Shown piece by piece: positions 25,954 to 34,890 of a DNA stretch of 64,000 nt (position 1 is the first letter of the stretch; every line of letters begins with the position of its first letter). The notes below the pieces were generated by a model. The model was not told where the DNA came from, did no database searches, and saw only the letters and a list, made by a program, of their open reading frames with translations. Source of the DNA: CAVQRC01 sp963715045 (GTDB lineage: Bacteria; Planctomycetota; Planctomycetia; Pirellulales; Lacipirellulaceae); the NCBI GenBank assembly GCA_963715045.1, contig CAVQRC010000008.1, positions 248,001 to 312,000 on the forward strand. The letters run 5' to 3'. The position numbers were made by a program, and so were the translations under genes.

Positions 25954-27009
25954 CTACTGCACAAGTTGCAGCGGCCGTTGCGAAGCGACTTCGAGAAAGA
26001 CGCGTCGCAACTCGTCCCGCTGCCGGGTGGCCGAGCCGGCGACGTGGTAATGAACTCCGCTGGTGATGTCGGCGACGCGTCGCATGAGTACCGTGTCCGC
26101 ACCGCTGCCGAAGCTGATCGACACGATCGGGACATCGGCATGGTTCATGAGATTGGCCTCGTTGATCACGTACTGAACCGGGTCCTGGTCGAAGGGGCGG
26201 TTGGCAAGACCGTCCGTCAACAGCACCATCAGTTTGAGCGTTCCCGGCCGAGCGTTGGCAATGAGTTCCTCCCGCCCTTTCTCCATTCCCTGTCCGATAT
26301 TCGTCCAGCCGCCTGCTTCCCGGTTACGGGCCGCACTGTCAATCGAATCGAGGTCAAAAGTCAGGCGTCGTTCGAGTTCTCCCGTGTCGTTGTACCAGGA
26401 GAAACCGACGCGATCGTCGGCAGCGGTCTCCTGCAGCGCGGCAATGAACGTGGTGACCGCATCGCGGAGCGAGTTGATTTTCGTCCCCTGCATCGATCCT
26501 GAGTAGTCGAGCACCATCATGATGTCTCTCGGCTGGTACATGGCGATCGCGTCCGCTCGTACACTTGCGGCCCGCGGCCCCAGCAGACGACCGAAGAACA
26601 GGCTTCGGTTCGGAGAGACGGCGTTCACCCGGACCGCGTTGTATGGTTCCAATCCAAGTTGGAACACACGCGCAGAATCATCCCAGCGTCCCAGCTCGAC
26701 CTGGATGTCGCCTGGATCCAGCGGACGATTCGTGACCGGGTTCCGCACGGCATAGTTCACCGCCGTTTGCGTCGCGGCCGTGTCGCTGACGCCGAGAGCG
26801 CCCGCACCCGCCAGAGCAGCCGCGTCGACGGAACCTTGAATTTCCGTCCGCATGTCGCAGATGTAACCAAGATCGAGGCTCAGCGCGATGAGCGCGCACA
26901 TGCCGATCAGAAAGAATGCCGCGAGCACGACGATCGATCCTTCGCGTCGCCGCCCGACACCGCGGTAGCGAAACCGCATCATTCGAAATTCGTTAGCGAT
27001 TCGTCCCAT
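25954..27009 (-). CDS. TadG-like membrane protein with von Willebrand A domain
   Basis: 351 residues. Residues about 24-48 are a membrane anchor (SIVVLAAFFLIGMCALIALSLDLG) and the region after it (MRTEIQGSVDAAALAGAGAL) is the TadG/TadE pilin-like pseudopilin segment. From about 160 a VWA domain follows, with the MIDAS motif D168-x-S-x-S (LDYSGS) and the second acidic site in LLTDGLAN. Such proteins are normally part of a Flp/tight-adherence locus, but no tad genes are adjacent, so this is a solitary copy or a stray. The domain is predicted to bind a divalent metal and to mediate protein contacts outside the cell. Confidence 0.85.
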   Translation of the reverse strand: MGRIANEFRMMRFRYRGVGRRREGSIVVLAAFFLIGMCALIALSLDLGYICDMRTEIQGSVDAAALAGAGALGVSDTAATQTAVNYAVRNPVTNRPLDPGDIQVELGRWDDSARVFQLGLEPYNAVRVNAVSPNRSLFFGRLLGPRAASVRADAIAMYQPRDIMMVLDYSGSMQGTKINSLRDAVTTFIAALQETAADDRVGFSWYNDTGELERRLTFDLDSIDSAARNREAGGWTNIGQGMEKGREELIANARPGTLKLMVLLTDGLANRPFDQDPVQYVINEANLMNHADVPIVSISFGSGADTVLMRRVADITSGVHYHVAGSATRQRDELRRVFLEVASQRPLQLVQ

Positions 27010-27409
27010 GGTCGTTTCTCCCGCGTCAATGAAGGCTGTAGTCGGCTCGTACCTCTTGTTTGCAGATCACGTGCCGGCCCTCGAACGGCGACGCGCCGGA
27101 CGCCTCAAAGTCCACCAGGAATGGAAGTTAGTACGAATCCGGGGAAAACGCCCCGGTGTGCGAGTGTTGCCGACAGACGACATTCTGGCGGCGCCGCGTG
27201 GCAAACGAGCAACAGTCGCTGGAAGACCGCTTGACCGCTTTGCCTTCGCACAGAACCTTCAGGTCGGGGGGGACGTATCAACGATACCGACGCCCGACGG
27301 GTTGGTCGCCGTCGACAGCAGCCGATCCCGGATTGGCGGTTTGCGAGCATCCGCCACCGGCCATCGGTATGGCAGGACGGAACCACTTGAACCATCACGG
27401 AGACGCAGG
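27010..27409. other. intergenic region
   Basis: 400 bases with no gene I can support. Reading frames on both strands are uninterrupted over short lengths but do not resemble proteins. It presumably holds the promoter of the TadG/VWA gene on the minus strand. Confidence 0.4.
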
Positions 27410-27676
27410 ATGCACAACCTCTACCGCGAGATCGATCCCCCCACGCCTCAGGACTACCGGGGCGTGAACTATCTTCCCCTCCCGCATGTGATCCGGGAGC
27501 GAACGGCCGAGATTCGAGCCGGCTGGTCCGAGCAGGAGCGTCGGAAGCGAGAGATGGATGCGATGTACCCACGGGGGAGTGACAGCCGGCAGCATGCATC
27601 CGCCACGGAGACCATGTCAGACCACCCCGCACGCCGTGACCGAAGCAGGTCCGCAAATCAGCCGCGCGGTACGTAG
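27410..27676 (+). CDS. small hypothetical protein
   Basis: An 88-residue protein from ATG 27410, beginning MHNLYREIDPPTPQDYRGVNYL with a central charged segment (ERTAEIRAGWSEQERRKREMD) predicted helical. Ribosome site GGAGACGCAGG lies just upstream. No family is recognised. The high charge and absence of signal or membrane segments suggest a cytoplasmic adaptor. It may be an artefact of high GC, so confidence is moderate. Confidence 0.45.
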   Translation: MHNLYREIDPPTPQDYRGVNYLPLPHVIRERTAEIRAGWSEQERRKREMDAMYPRGSDSRQHASATETMSDHPARRDRSRSANQPRGT

Positions 27677-27738
27677 ATCGCCGGAGCCGATTCCGGCACC
27701 AGCTTCCGCAACCGGCACGCGGTGGCCGGGGGACGCGT

Positions 27739-28542
27739 TCAGCCAGATTTGGGAATCTTCAGCAAGGTCTGGACGAACTGGTGGTCGGCGTTGAACATGC
27801 GTCGATAGCCGAGCAGCACGACACCAACGGTACCCATGGCGGTCGCGGCCGCAATCAGGAACATGATCACGATTTGATAGCGGACGGCTTCCAAGGGTGC
27901 GACCCCAGACAACAACTGGCCGGTCATCATGCCAGGCAGACTCACGATGCCAACGACCATCATCGAGTTGATGATTGGAATCATCCCGGTTGACACTGCC
28001 TGTCGGACGCTTGCCTGGGCTGCCTCCCACCGCGTGCCGCCTAACGCGAGGCAGGTTTCAACTTCGTCACGGTGCGAACTGAGTTGCTCACTCAGTCGAT
28101 TCATCCCCAGGGCGATACCGTTGAGCGCATTGCCCAGGATCATACCGGCCAGGGGGATCGCGTATTGCGGCTGATACCAGGGCTCGAGGTCCGGGATCAC
28201 GACCAGCAGGGTATAACCGACCACGAACCAGGCGCTGCAGAACATGGCGACCAGACTGTCGGCATAACATCCCCGATAGGGGCGTTCGGTCCTCCCTACG
28301 GCCGAGATACCGGCGATGACCGTCATCACCGTGATCAGTCCAAGCACCACGTACCACTGGCTCGCAGCGAACACCGATTCCAGCACCAGGCCGATCAACG
28401 CCAACTGGATAATGGTGCGCACGGAAGCAATCAGCAGCACGCGTTCCAGTCGCAGCCCCAGTCCTACCGAAATCAACCCGTTGATCACAATCAAGGCCGC
28501 TGCGAGAGCAACGTCGAACGATGACAACTCGACGTATTTCAC
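27739..28542 (-). CDS. fetB: FetB/YbbM-type ABC transporter permease
   Basis: 267 residues from a GTG start at 28540-28542 that overlaps the upstream ATPase stop by four bases (GTGA). It is polytopic with about seven membrane segments and has the family sequence blocks SVGLGLRLERVLLIASVRTIIQL, SVFAASQWYVVLGL, PLAGMILGNALNGIALGMNRL, EVETCLALGGTRWEAA, PIINSMMVVGIVSLPGMMTGQLL. In FetAB these form an iron exporter linked to oxidative stress resistance. The metal is inferred from the family, not seen here. Long upstream in-frame sequence (to 28,686) lies inside the ATPase gene and is rejected. Confidence 0.9.
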   Translation of the reverse strand: MKYVELSSFDVALAAALIVINGLISVGLGLRLERVLLIASVRTIIQLALIGLVLESVFAASQWYVVLGLITVMTVIAGISAVGRTERPYRGCYADSLVAMFCSAWFVVGYTLLVVIPDLEPWYQPQYAIPLAGMILGNALNGIALGMNRLSEQLSSHRDEVETCLALGGTRWEAAQASVRQAVSTGMIPIINSMMVVGIVSLPGMMTGQLLSGVAPLEAVRYQIVIMFLIAAATAMGTVGVVLLGYRRMFNADHQFVQTLLKIPKSG

Positions 28543-29249
28543 GATTGCATCTCCGCGGCATGAAGTTCGATCGCTGCAATACGACCTTCCCGCATCTGCA
28601 GTACGCTGTCTGCGATCCGGCGGATCTGATCCCGATTGTGGCTTACCCAGATGAGTGCCGCGTGTTCGGCGGCATCTCGCCACCAACGGTCGACAAGACC
28701 TTCGATCAGCAGCGTCGCCGCCTCATCGAGGGCGGCGGTCGGCTCATCGAGCAGCAGCAGATCGGGCTGGAGTTGGATCGCCCTGAGCAGGGCGACAATC
28801 TGCATTTCGCCACCCGACAAGTCGCGGCTCGAACGACTGAGAAACGTTTCGTCACGGCTCACGGCCGCGAGGCAATCGAGCACACCTGCTCGTGAATAGG
28901 TTTTGCCCCGCTGACTACGAAAACCAAAGGGCAGCCGAATATTGTCTTCGACGGTGCCCTCGACGAGCGAAGGTCGTTGATGCAGGTAGATCGCCTGTCG
29001 CCGATACAGCGGCACGGCTTTGCCGAACACTGATTTCCCCCGCCACCGCAACTCGCCTTGATCGATTGGATCGAGTCGCGCGATCGCCCTCAGCAGGAGG
29101 GTCTTGCCCGCACCCGTTGGCCCTGCGACCGCCAGCCGTTGCCCCGCCTGGAGCATTAGCTCGATATCTTTGAGTAACCACCGGCCATCGACTGCAAGAC
29201 GGCCAAGCCCGCGAAGCTCCAGCAGATTTGGTTTGGGCGACGGATACAT
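28539..29249 (-). CDS. fetA: FetA/YbbL-type ABC transporter ATP-binding protein
   Basis: 236 residues. Walker A is GPTGAGKT, Q-loop near IYLHQRPSLVEGT, signature RDLSGGEMQ, Walker B LLLLDEPTAALDE, switch His in WVSHNRDQ. Length and layout fit FetA, partner of the downstream FetB-type permease with which it overlaps by four bases (GTGA). Start ATG at 29247-29249. This two-gene operon is likely an iron or heavy-metal exporter. No regulator site is visible in the 66-base gap to the oxidoreductase gene on the same strand. Confidence 0.9.
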   Translation of the reverse strand: MYPSPKPNLLELRGLGRLAVDGRWLLKDIELMLQAGQRLAVAGPTGAGKTLLLRAIARLDPIDQGELRWRGKSVFGKAVPLYRRQAIYLHQRPSLVEGTVEDNIRLPFGFRSQRGKTYSRAGVLDCLAAVSRDETFLSRSSRDLSGGEMQIVALLRAIQLQPDLLLLDEPTAALDEAATLLIEGLVDRWWRDAAEHAALIWVSHNRDQIRRIADSVLQMREGRIAAIELHAAEMQS

Positions 29250-29315
29250 CGCTGGATGACTTCGGCGGATGCCGCTCCTTACGCGCCATGCGGAAAACTT
29301 GAGCTCCTCATGAAG

Positions 29316-30660
29316 CTACACTTCCGGGAGCACCCAGGGCGGGCGATACTCGGGCCGGGTCCGCAGCGCGTTGGCCTCGGGATCTCCGACAAACGTTTCG
29401 GTTGCGGCATCGAGTTCAACCTGCCTGCCGACTCGCCAGGCGACGTTCGCCGCGTGACAGAGTACCGAAGACGGATGTCCGACCGATTCGAGGTCGGCGT
29501 TGGGCCGCTGCCGCGAGCGAACACAGTCCAAAAAGTTTTCGACATGACGATCTGTGTCGGCGGGTGAAGCTTTGCCTTCGGCGACTTTTTCGTCCGCCGC
29601 ATCATAGGCCCGCCAGCCGCGGTGGGAAATCACGACGTAGCCCTGGTCGCCATAGATCACCGCGGCTTCGGTTTCGCCGTACATTCGATAGGGGGACCAC
29701 AGCCGCATTTCATAGGTCAAGATCCTGCCTGGCCCGCCGTCCTGGCTCGGATACTCGTAAGTCGCCTGGAGGGTGTCGGGCCACTCCTGGATATCGTCGA
29801 AGTACCATTTGCCACCGATCGCCGAGACCTTCCCCGGCAACAACGCCAGCGTTGAGCCCTCTGCTTCGGCGGCTGCCTGGAGCCCCCAGCGGGCGTAATC
29901 GATCCGGTGGACTCCGTCATTGCCGACGTCGCCGGTCCCGTAATCGAAAAACCACCGCCAGTTGCTATGGAATCGCAGCGGATTGAACGGCCGCAACGGC
30001 GCCGGCCCCAACCACATCTCGTAGTCGACGCCCGGCGGAGGCACGCCATCCGCCGGATGACCGATCGATCGTTGCCGCGAGGTTTCCCAGGCCTTGGCCA
30101 CCAGCACCCGCCCGAGCTTGCCACTGCGTATGTACGCCACGGCGTCCTGCAGATACTCACCGCTTCGCGCCTGCGTTCCCATCTGAACGATGCGGCCGTG
30201 CTTCCGCATCGCGGCGACCATCCGCTGCCCCTCGATCAGATTGTGACCGTCCGGTTTCTCCACGTAGACGTCTTTACCGGCCAGGCAACCGAGAATCGTG
30301 GGGATCGCGTGCCAGTGGTCGGGCGTGCCGACGACGAGGATGTCGATCGATTGGTCATCGATGAGATGCCGAAAGTCCTTGACGACCGTTGGTTGCCGCC
30401 CGCTGTTCTCCTGCACGCGATTGAGGGCCGCGGGAATCCTCCGCTCATCAATGTCGGCAATGCCGGCGATTTCGACATCACGACGTTTCGAAAACGCCTC
30501 GAGCAGGCTGGCGGCTCGTCCTCCGATACCAACGCATCCCACCCGAATTCGCTCACTCGGCGGCGAGCTGTCCGCCGCGAAGCTGGCGACTGACCACGGT
30601 CGCGGCTGCCAGTGTTCCGGCACCGATCGCTGTTTGCTTGATGAAGTTTCGACGGTCCAT
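29316..30660 (-). pseudogene. Tat-exported Gfo/Idh/MocA-family oxidoreductase, frame-broken near the signal peptide
   Basis: From ATG 30660 a Tat-like signal reads MDRRNFIKQTAIGAG..., with RRNFIK and an alanine-rich core, but stops at TGA near 30,556. Skipping one base (CTCGCCGCC-AGTGAG) joins it to the main frame: ERIRVGCVGIGGRAASLLEAF. The remainder is a full oxidoreductase with the dinucleotide fold (GIGGRA), EKPDGHNLIEG and a large C-terminal domain containing a DYEMWLGPAP and GDVGNDGVHRID motif typical of the planctomycete subfamily. Sugar or cyclitol substrates are usual. The total span is 1,345 bases, 448 codons plus one. It follows a second such gene (30,701-31,922) after 40 bases. 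Confidence 0.8.
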
Positions 30661-30700
30661 GGCTGGCTCCCGAGGCTTGGCGTTATCCCGACCGTGCTGG

Positions 30701-31922
30701 CTACGACCCGTCGAGCGGATGCGAGCGATCCTCTAGCGGCAACGCGACGCGGGCTGCCGCCAGGTGCGATACGTAGACACTCTGAATCATTTCTTGAGCC
30801 CAACGCGCGTCGTCGCCGCTGGAAATGGGCGGGCGGTCTTCTTCGACGGCCTGCAAGAGGTCCGTGACTAAACGCTGCCCGCACCAATGCCCTTTGTCAG
30901 GTACCGAGTCCCAAGCGGGGATGCTGATCGGCTCCCACGCATGCGGTCGCGCGGGGTTGAAAATCGGCCCGCGAAACCACATCGGAGTACCCAGGCTGCG
31001 GGTCGCGATCACGCCCTCGCTGCCGTGAATTTCGAGACTGAACCGATCGCTGCCACCTTTCAGGCCACGATGAGATTCAAAGTAGCCGTGTACGCCGTCA
31101 GGAAACCCGTACATCGCCGCGAGCCAGTCTCCGGCCACCGGGCCGACCGGTTCGGTCGCTGGCCGGCCGTCCTCGCGCACCATCTCTCGATCGTCCTGTC
31201 GCACGTGAGCGAACGTCCATTGCGGATGGCCCCCGAACAGGCACATCAGATCGAACAGGTGATAGCCGAGCACGAGCAGATCTTCACCGCCACCTCGGCG
31301 ATCTTCCTTGCCCCGTGCCCGCAATGAAAGCAGCGTTCCAAGTTGGCCTTCTTGAAGCATCGCCAGCACCCTGCGAATCGGTGGTGCCACACGATTCGGA
31401 AGTGCTACTGCCAGCTTGATTCCATGATCGCGAACCGCGGACAGCATCCGATCCGTCGACGCCAGATCGACTGCCAGCGGTTTCTCGCAGTAGATGTGAA
31501 CGCCAGCCCGCGCGCATTGGACGACCATCTCTTCGTGGAGCGCCGAGTGCCGCGTGCCGATGCTCACGACATCGAGCTTCTCCGTTCGCGAGCATTTCGC
31601 GGTAGTCGGCATAGAGTCGCCCGACACGGTTCCGCTTCCCGGCGGCGACGCGGCCCTCCGCGTGGTCGTCGGCGATCGCGACAAACTCCACGCCGGGCAA
31701 GTCGACGAACACGCGGTCCAGCCCGTGTCCGTAGCCCCCTCGCCCAGTCGACCCGATCGCGGCCGCGCGGTAAGTCTTGTTCAGAGGGCGCGTCGACAGG
31801 GCCGGAACGTCAGCGGTACTCGAGTCCTTTCCATCCGCCCACACAGCAGTTCGGTCCAAGCCCAGCAGGCCCGCAGTTGCCGCACCCGTGGTTCGCAAGA
31901 AACCTCTACGATCAATCGGCAT
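30701..31922 (-). pseudogene. Tat-exported Gfo/Idh/MocA-family oxidoreductase, frame-broken
   Basis: The N-terminal frame (31,922 to about 31,590) has a Tat signal MPIDRRGFLRTTGAATAG, the NAD(P)-binding IGSTGRGGYGHG and DLPGVEFVAIADDH, then diverges. In the next frame the protein continues EKLDVVSIGTRHSAL, CEKPLAVD, and a C-terminal domain with DLMCLFGGHPQW, DWLAAMYGFPDG and FESHRGLKG, ending near 30,701. Removing one base in GCGAACGGAGAAG (around 31,589-31,600) rejoins the two. Span 1,222 bases, 407 codons plus one. With the downstream neighbour it forms a same-strand pair, as is common in planctomycetes; the two sequences are clearly different paralogues. Confidence 0.78.
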
Positions 31923-32010
31923 CGGATTCTCCAGGCGAGCTCGGCGATGCCGTGATCCTACGAAGATTCGCCGGCCGACGCCACTCGACCGCCATGCTGC
32001 TCATTGAGAC

Positions 32011-32937
32011 TCAGCCACCGGCTGCGAACGTTCCGCTCTCAGCGGCAGCGGCAAGCCCGAGGCCCACGCCGCAGACTGCTGTCGCGATGGCGACCGCGAT
32101 CAGAGTGCGTTTCCAATTCCTGCATTTCGACCCAGCAGGCAGAGCGAGTCCGTACGCGATCGGAGCCAGCGGCAGAATCATGTAACTGATCGTCGGAATA
32201 CTGCTGAACGAATTTACCTTTCCGGTCAGCAAAGCGCTGCAGATTAACAACGTGTAGACGATCGCGACGCCGTCCAGCGCGGGCCGCCGGTCCTGATACC
32301 AGAGACCCAGCAGCAGTCCGGCGAACGCGGCCATCCCCGCCGTGGTCGTCTGGGCAAACCTCAAACTGCCACTCAGGGCCAACACGGCAGAAGCGGCAGC
32401 AAGCGCGAGAATCATCGTCGCCAACCACGGTAATCCGCCGCGGGTCGGACGTACCGATTCTGCTTTGATCTCGACGCTATCCTCCGATGAACTTTCGGTC
32501 GTACGTTGGCGACGTGCGATGACCGTCATGACGCAGGCAACCGCGATCGTGTAGATCGACCACACAGTCAGATAGACCGCTCGCGATGGATTGAGGCTCG
32601 GCCAAGTCGGCACCAGGACCGCCGCGGCAACCAGGACAACTCCGCCGAGCAGGGCACACCGCAGGAGGTCCGCGCGTCGTCCCCTGAGGGGGATCGCCGC
32701 AGGCAACACCGCCAACAGAACCGCATACGGGACCCAGTCGCGATCGATCTGGGGCACGATCGGCCCGAGTCTCAGGAGCCAGTAACCCGCTAGAAACCCA
32801 CCGGCCACCGCCAGCGGGCAGACCAGCCGCAGAGAAGCTCCGCGCGACAAGAATCGCGCGGCAACCGTCGTTACGAGCAACGAAGTGACGGCAGGCACGG
32901 CCGCGCCGAGCAATAAGTCTGTGACGGTAAGGGGCAT
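32011..32937 (-). CDS. multi-pass membrane protein of unknown function
   Basis: A 308-residue protein with about eight hydrophobic segments, Ala/Leu/Val-rich, and a central charged loop (IARRQRTTESSSEDSVEIKAESVRPTRG). I do not recognise a family. ATG at 32935-32937. It is upstream of the frame-broken oxidoreductase on the same strand with an 88-base gap and may be co-transcribed. Two head-to-tail 81-bp repeat units lie immediately before its start. Confidence 0.7.
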   Translation of the reverse strand: MPLTVTDLLLGAAVPAVTSLLVTTVAARFLSRGASLRLVCPLAVAGGFLAGYWLLRLGPIVPQIDRDWVPYAVLLAVLPAAIPLRGRRADLLRCALLGGVVLVAAAVLVPTWPSLNPSRAVYLTVWSIYTIAVACVMTVIARRQRTTESSSEDSVEIKAESVRPTRGGLPWLATMILALAAASAVLALSGSLRFAQTTTAGMAAFAGLLLGLWYQDRRPALDGVAIVYTLLICSALLTGKVNSFSSIPTISYMILPLAPIAYGLALPAGSKCRNWKRTLIAVAIATAVCGVGLGLAAAAESGTFAAGG

Positions 32938-32943
32938 CTAATT

Positions 32944-33107
32944 GGAGCCGATTCCAGAATCGGCCTCAGCGACCGAGCTCCGCGGCGTGGTCAACGTTGA
33001 AATGAGATTCTCGGAGCGGAACTCAGAGCCGATCCGAAAACCAGCTCCAGCTACCAGATTCCGCGGCCGCGGGGCACGCTCATTGAGGTTCTTGAATAGG
33101 TTCTTAG
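32944..33107 (+). repeat. two tandem copies of the 81/83-bp repeat
   Basis: Unit 1 at 32,944-33,024 and unit 2 at 33,025-33,107 are offset by 81 bases. Unit 2 has the same 83-base length as the copy at 24,044-24,126 and begins AGAGCCGATCC, ends TTCTTAG. Read in the plus frame the units encode E-P-I-x-x-x-A-x-A-T patterns and a shared ARSLRF block. They lie in front of the 32,011-32,937 gene. Confidence 0.7.
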
Positions 33108-33727
33108 CCGCCAATCGTGATCTTCATCGGAACGAGCTTTTCGATCTTATCGGGCCCATAGCTCATGCCCCATTGCGTGCGATCGATTTCAAACTCGGCT
33201 TCGAGCAGCGGCGTGCCCTCGGTACCAAAAGTTGCCGGAAAGGAGATGCTCCGGGTTGTGTCGAGGAGCGTCAGATCGCCCGAAATCTCAATCTGTCCGT
33301 TGCCGAGATCCTTGATTGCTTTGGACTCGAATTTTGCCGTCGGGTATCGGTTCACGTCGAAAAAGTCCGCATTCTTCAAATGGTTCGTCAGCTTCTCGAT
33401 GTCCGTCGACAGGGAAGGAGTTTCGATCTGGACGGCGACCGATTTCAGCGTGCCGTCGATTACGGCGCTGCCACTGAACTGCTCGAATTTTCCTTGCCGC
33501 GGATCAGGATCGTCGCCCGTATGATTGCCAACGAATTCGATCGAAGTGTTCTCAGGTGTCAATTCGAGCCTGGTGCCTGTCGCTTCGCTGGCAGACGATC
33601 CGGCCGCGTCCGTCGCGGACGTGGTCGCCGTGACTGCCGTTTCGGATTGGTCGACCGCCGATTGATTCGTACAGCCCCAAACCACCGCCACTACGCCCAC
33701 GCATAACACCACCGTCGCGGCCTTCAT
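33104..33727 (-). CDS. YceI-family lipoprotein
   Basis: 207 residues from ATG 33727. The signal MKAATVVLCVGVVAVVWGC has a lipobox ending Cys19. After a low-complexity linker, residues from about 50 show the YceI beta-barrel pattern: ENTSIEFVGNHTGD, RQGKFEQFSGSAVID, LTNHLKNADFFDVNRYP, RSISFPATFGTEG and a terminal EKLVPMKITIGG. YceI proteins bind polyisoprenoid lipids and respond to base or oxidative stress in some bacteria. Whether this one does is not shown. Single-gene unit. Confidence 0.88.
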   Translation of the reverse strand: MKAATVVLCVGVVAVVWGCTNQSAVDQSETAVTATTSATDAAGSSASEATGTRLELTPENTSIEFVGNHTGDDPDPRQGKFEQFSGSAVIDGTLKSVAVQIETPSLSTDIEKLTNHLKNADFFDVNRYPTAKFESKAIKDLGNGQIEISGDLTLLDTTRSISFPATFGTEGTPLLEAEFEIDRTQWGMSYGPDKIEKLVPMKITIGG

Positions 33728-34230
33728 TCTTGCTCTCCTCGTTCGTGTCAACGCATATGGCGTCCGCAGCCTACCGCTGAAGCACGGAGTTTCCCGCCAC
33801 AGCCATCCAGGAATCTAACGCGGCTGGGCGGTCCAGGGAAGCATAACCACTTCGCTTTCGACTCGATCTCTGAAGGTGCGAGCGGCGTACCAATCGGTCG
33901 CTCCCGACCGGCAGCTTTCCTGCGCGAGGCCAAGTGCTGCCGACATAACCAGTTCCGACGTCTGCGCCTGGCACTGAACTCGTCGCGGACTCAATTGGCA
34001 GTGAGCCGGTCGAGCCCACGCACACCAAGGAGCGAGCTGAACCGCAAGTGGAGAGCGGTTCCGTTGGAGTCTTGTCGTTGCCTGTGCGGCTTCGGTCGCC
34101 GGCCCGTAGAAATTTGCAAATCACCGGAACCTATTCGATAATCCCCACGCTCAGTATCGATTCGTCATCGTTTGGTCGTTTTGTGCGTCCGGTCTCCGGA
34201 TATCCAGCAAATACCGGGAAGGGAGAGCCT
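33728..34230. other. intergenic region upstream of the sigma factor gene
   Basis: About 500 bases with no supportable gene. It contains a candidate sigma-70-type promoter for the sigma-kinase operon at 34,114-34,142 (annotated separately). Open frames read here lack protein-like composition. Confidence 0.45.
34114..34142 (+). promoter_or_regulatory. candidate sigma-70 promoter of the sigma-kinase operon
   Basis: TTGCAA at 34,114-34,119 and GATAAT at 34,137-34,142 with a 17-base spacer. Transcription would start about 34,150, giving a leader of roughly 80 bases before ATG 34,231 (ribosome site GGGAGAG at 34,221-34,227). Confidence 0.45.
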
Positions 34231-34890
34231 ATGGCTTCCGGGCAGCGCCATTCTAATGGAGCTGGAACTGATGGACCCGCTTCGAATCGAGGCGGCCGCG
34301 ATAGTATTGCGTTGGCCCGCGACGGTGACCTGGAAGCACTGGGAGTGGCACTCGAGTCGTGCCGCCCATCCCTGCTGACGACGGCGAATCGGTTGCTCGA
34401 AGAGGGATTGCGACCCAAAGCGGGTGGGTCCGATCTCGTGCAGGATGCATTTCAGCAAGCACAGCGGATTTTCGACCGCTTCGAAGGTGAAACCAGCGAG
34501 GACCTGCTCGCCTGGCTCAGAGGCATTCTCAAGAACAAGGTCGGCGATCTCCGGAGACGCTATGTAACCACTGCCAAGCGGGAAGTGCACCGCGAACGCT
34601 CCATGGACGATGGCTTGGCCGATAGCAGCGGTGAGCCCTTCCTGCAGGCGAACGGCCGTTCACCCAGCAGTTGGGCCGCCTGTCGCGAAGACGTTTGCCG
34701 TTTGCAGACCGCCTTCGCGGAGCTTCCCGAACATTACCAGACCGTCCTCCGCCTTCGAAACGCGGAGCTGATGTCGTTTGCCGAAATTGCCACCCAGATG
34801 GATGTTACACCGGAAGCAGCCCGCAAACTCTGGACCAGAGCAATCGTTCGCCTGCAGAAGGTGTTGAGACAAGACCGTGACCCGCGATGA
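34231..34890 (+). CDS. ECF RNA polymerase sigma factor
   Basis: 219 residues. Region 2: DLVQDAFQQAQRIFDRFEG (SDLVQDAFQQA) and LLAWLRGILKNKVGDLRRRYV. Region 4: LPEHYQTVLRLRNAELMSFAEIATQMDVTPEAARKLWTRAIVRLQ, with the helix-turn-helix. This fits the ECF type common in planctomycetes, in which the gene precedes a Ser/Thr kinase. The stop TGA at 34,888-34,890 overlaps the GTG start of the kinase by 14 bases, so the pair is coupled. Kinase-controlled sigma activity is a natural inference. Longer frame upstream to 34,048 is rejected because the ATG at 34,231 has a ribosome site. Confidence 0.92.
   Translation: MASGQRHSNGAGTDGPASNRGGRDSIALARDGDLEALGVALESCRPSLLTTANRLLEEGLRPKAGGSDLVQDAFQQAQRIFDRFEGETSEDLLAWLRGILKNKVGDLRRRYVTTAKREVHRERSMDDGLADSSGEPFLQANGRSPSSWAACREDVCRLQTAFAELPEHYQTVLRLRNAELMSFAEIATQMDVTPEAARKLWTRAIVRLQKVLRQDRDPR

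Noticed and set aside
33771..34124. Minus-strand frame containing GDRSRTGNDK
   Set aside because: Resembles commonly mis-annotated translations of non-coding DNA; no ribosome site or family.
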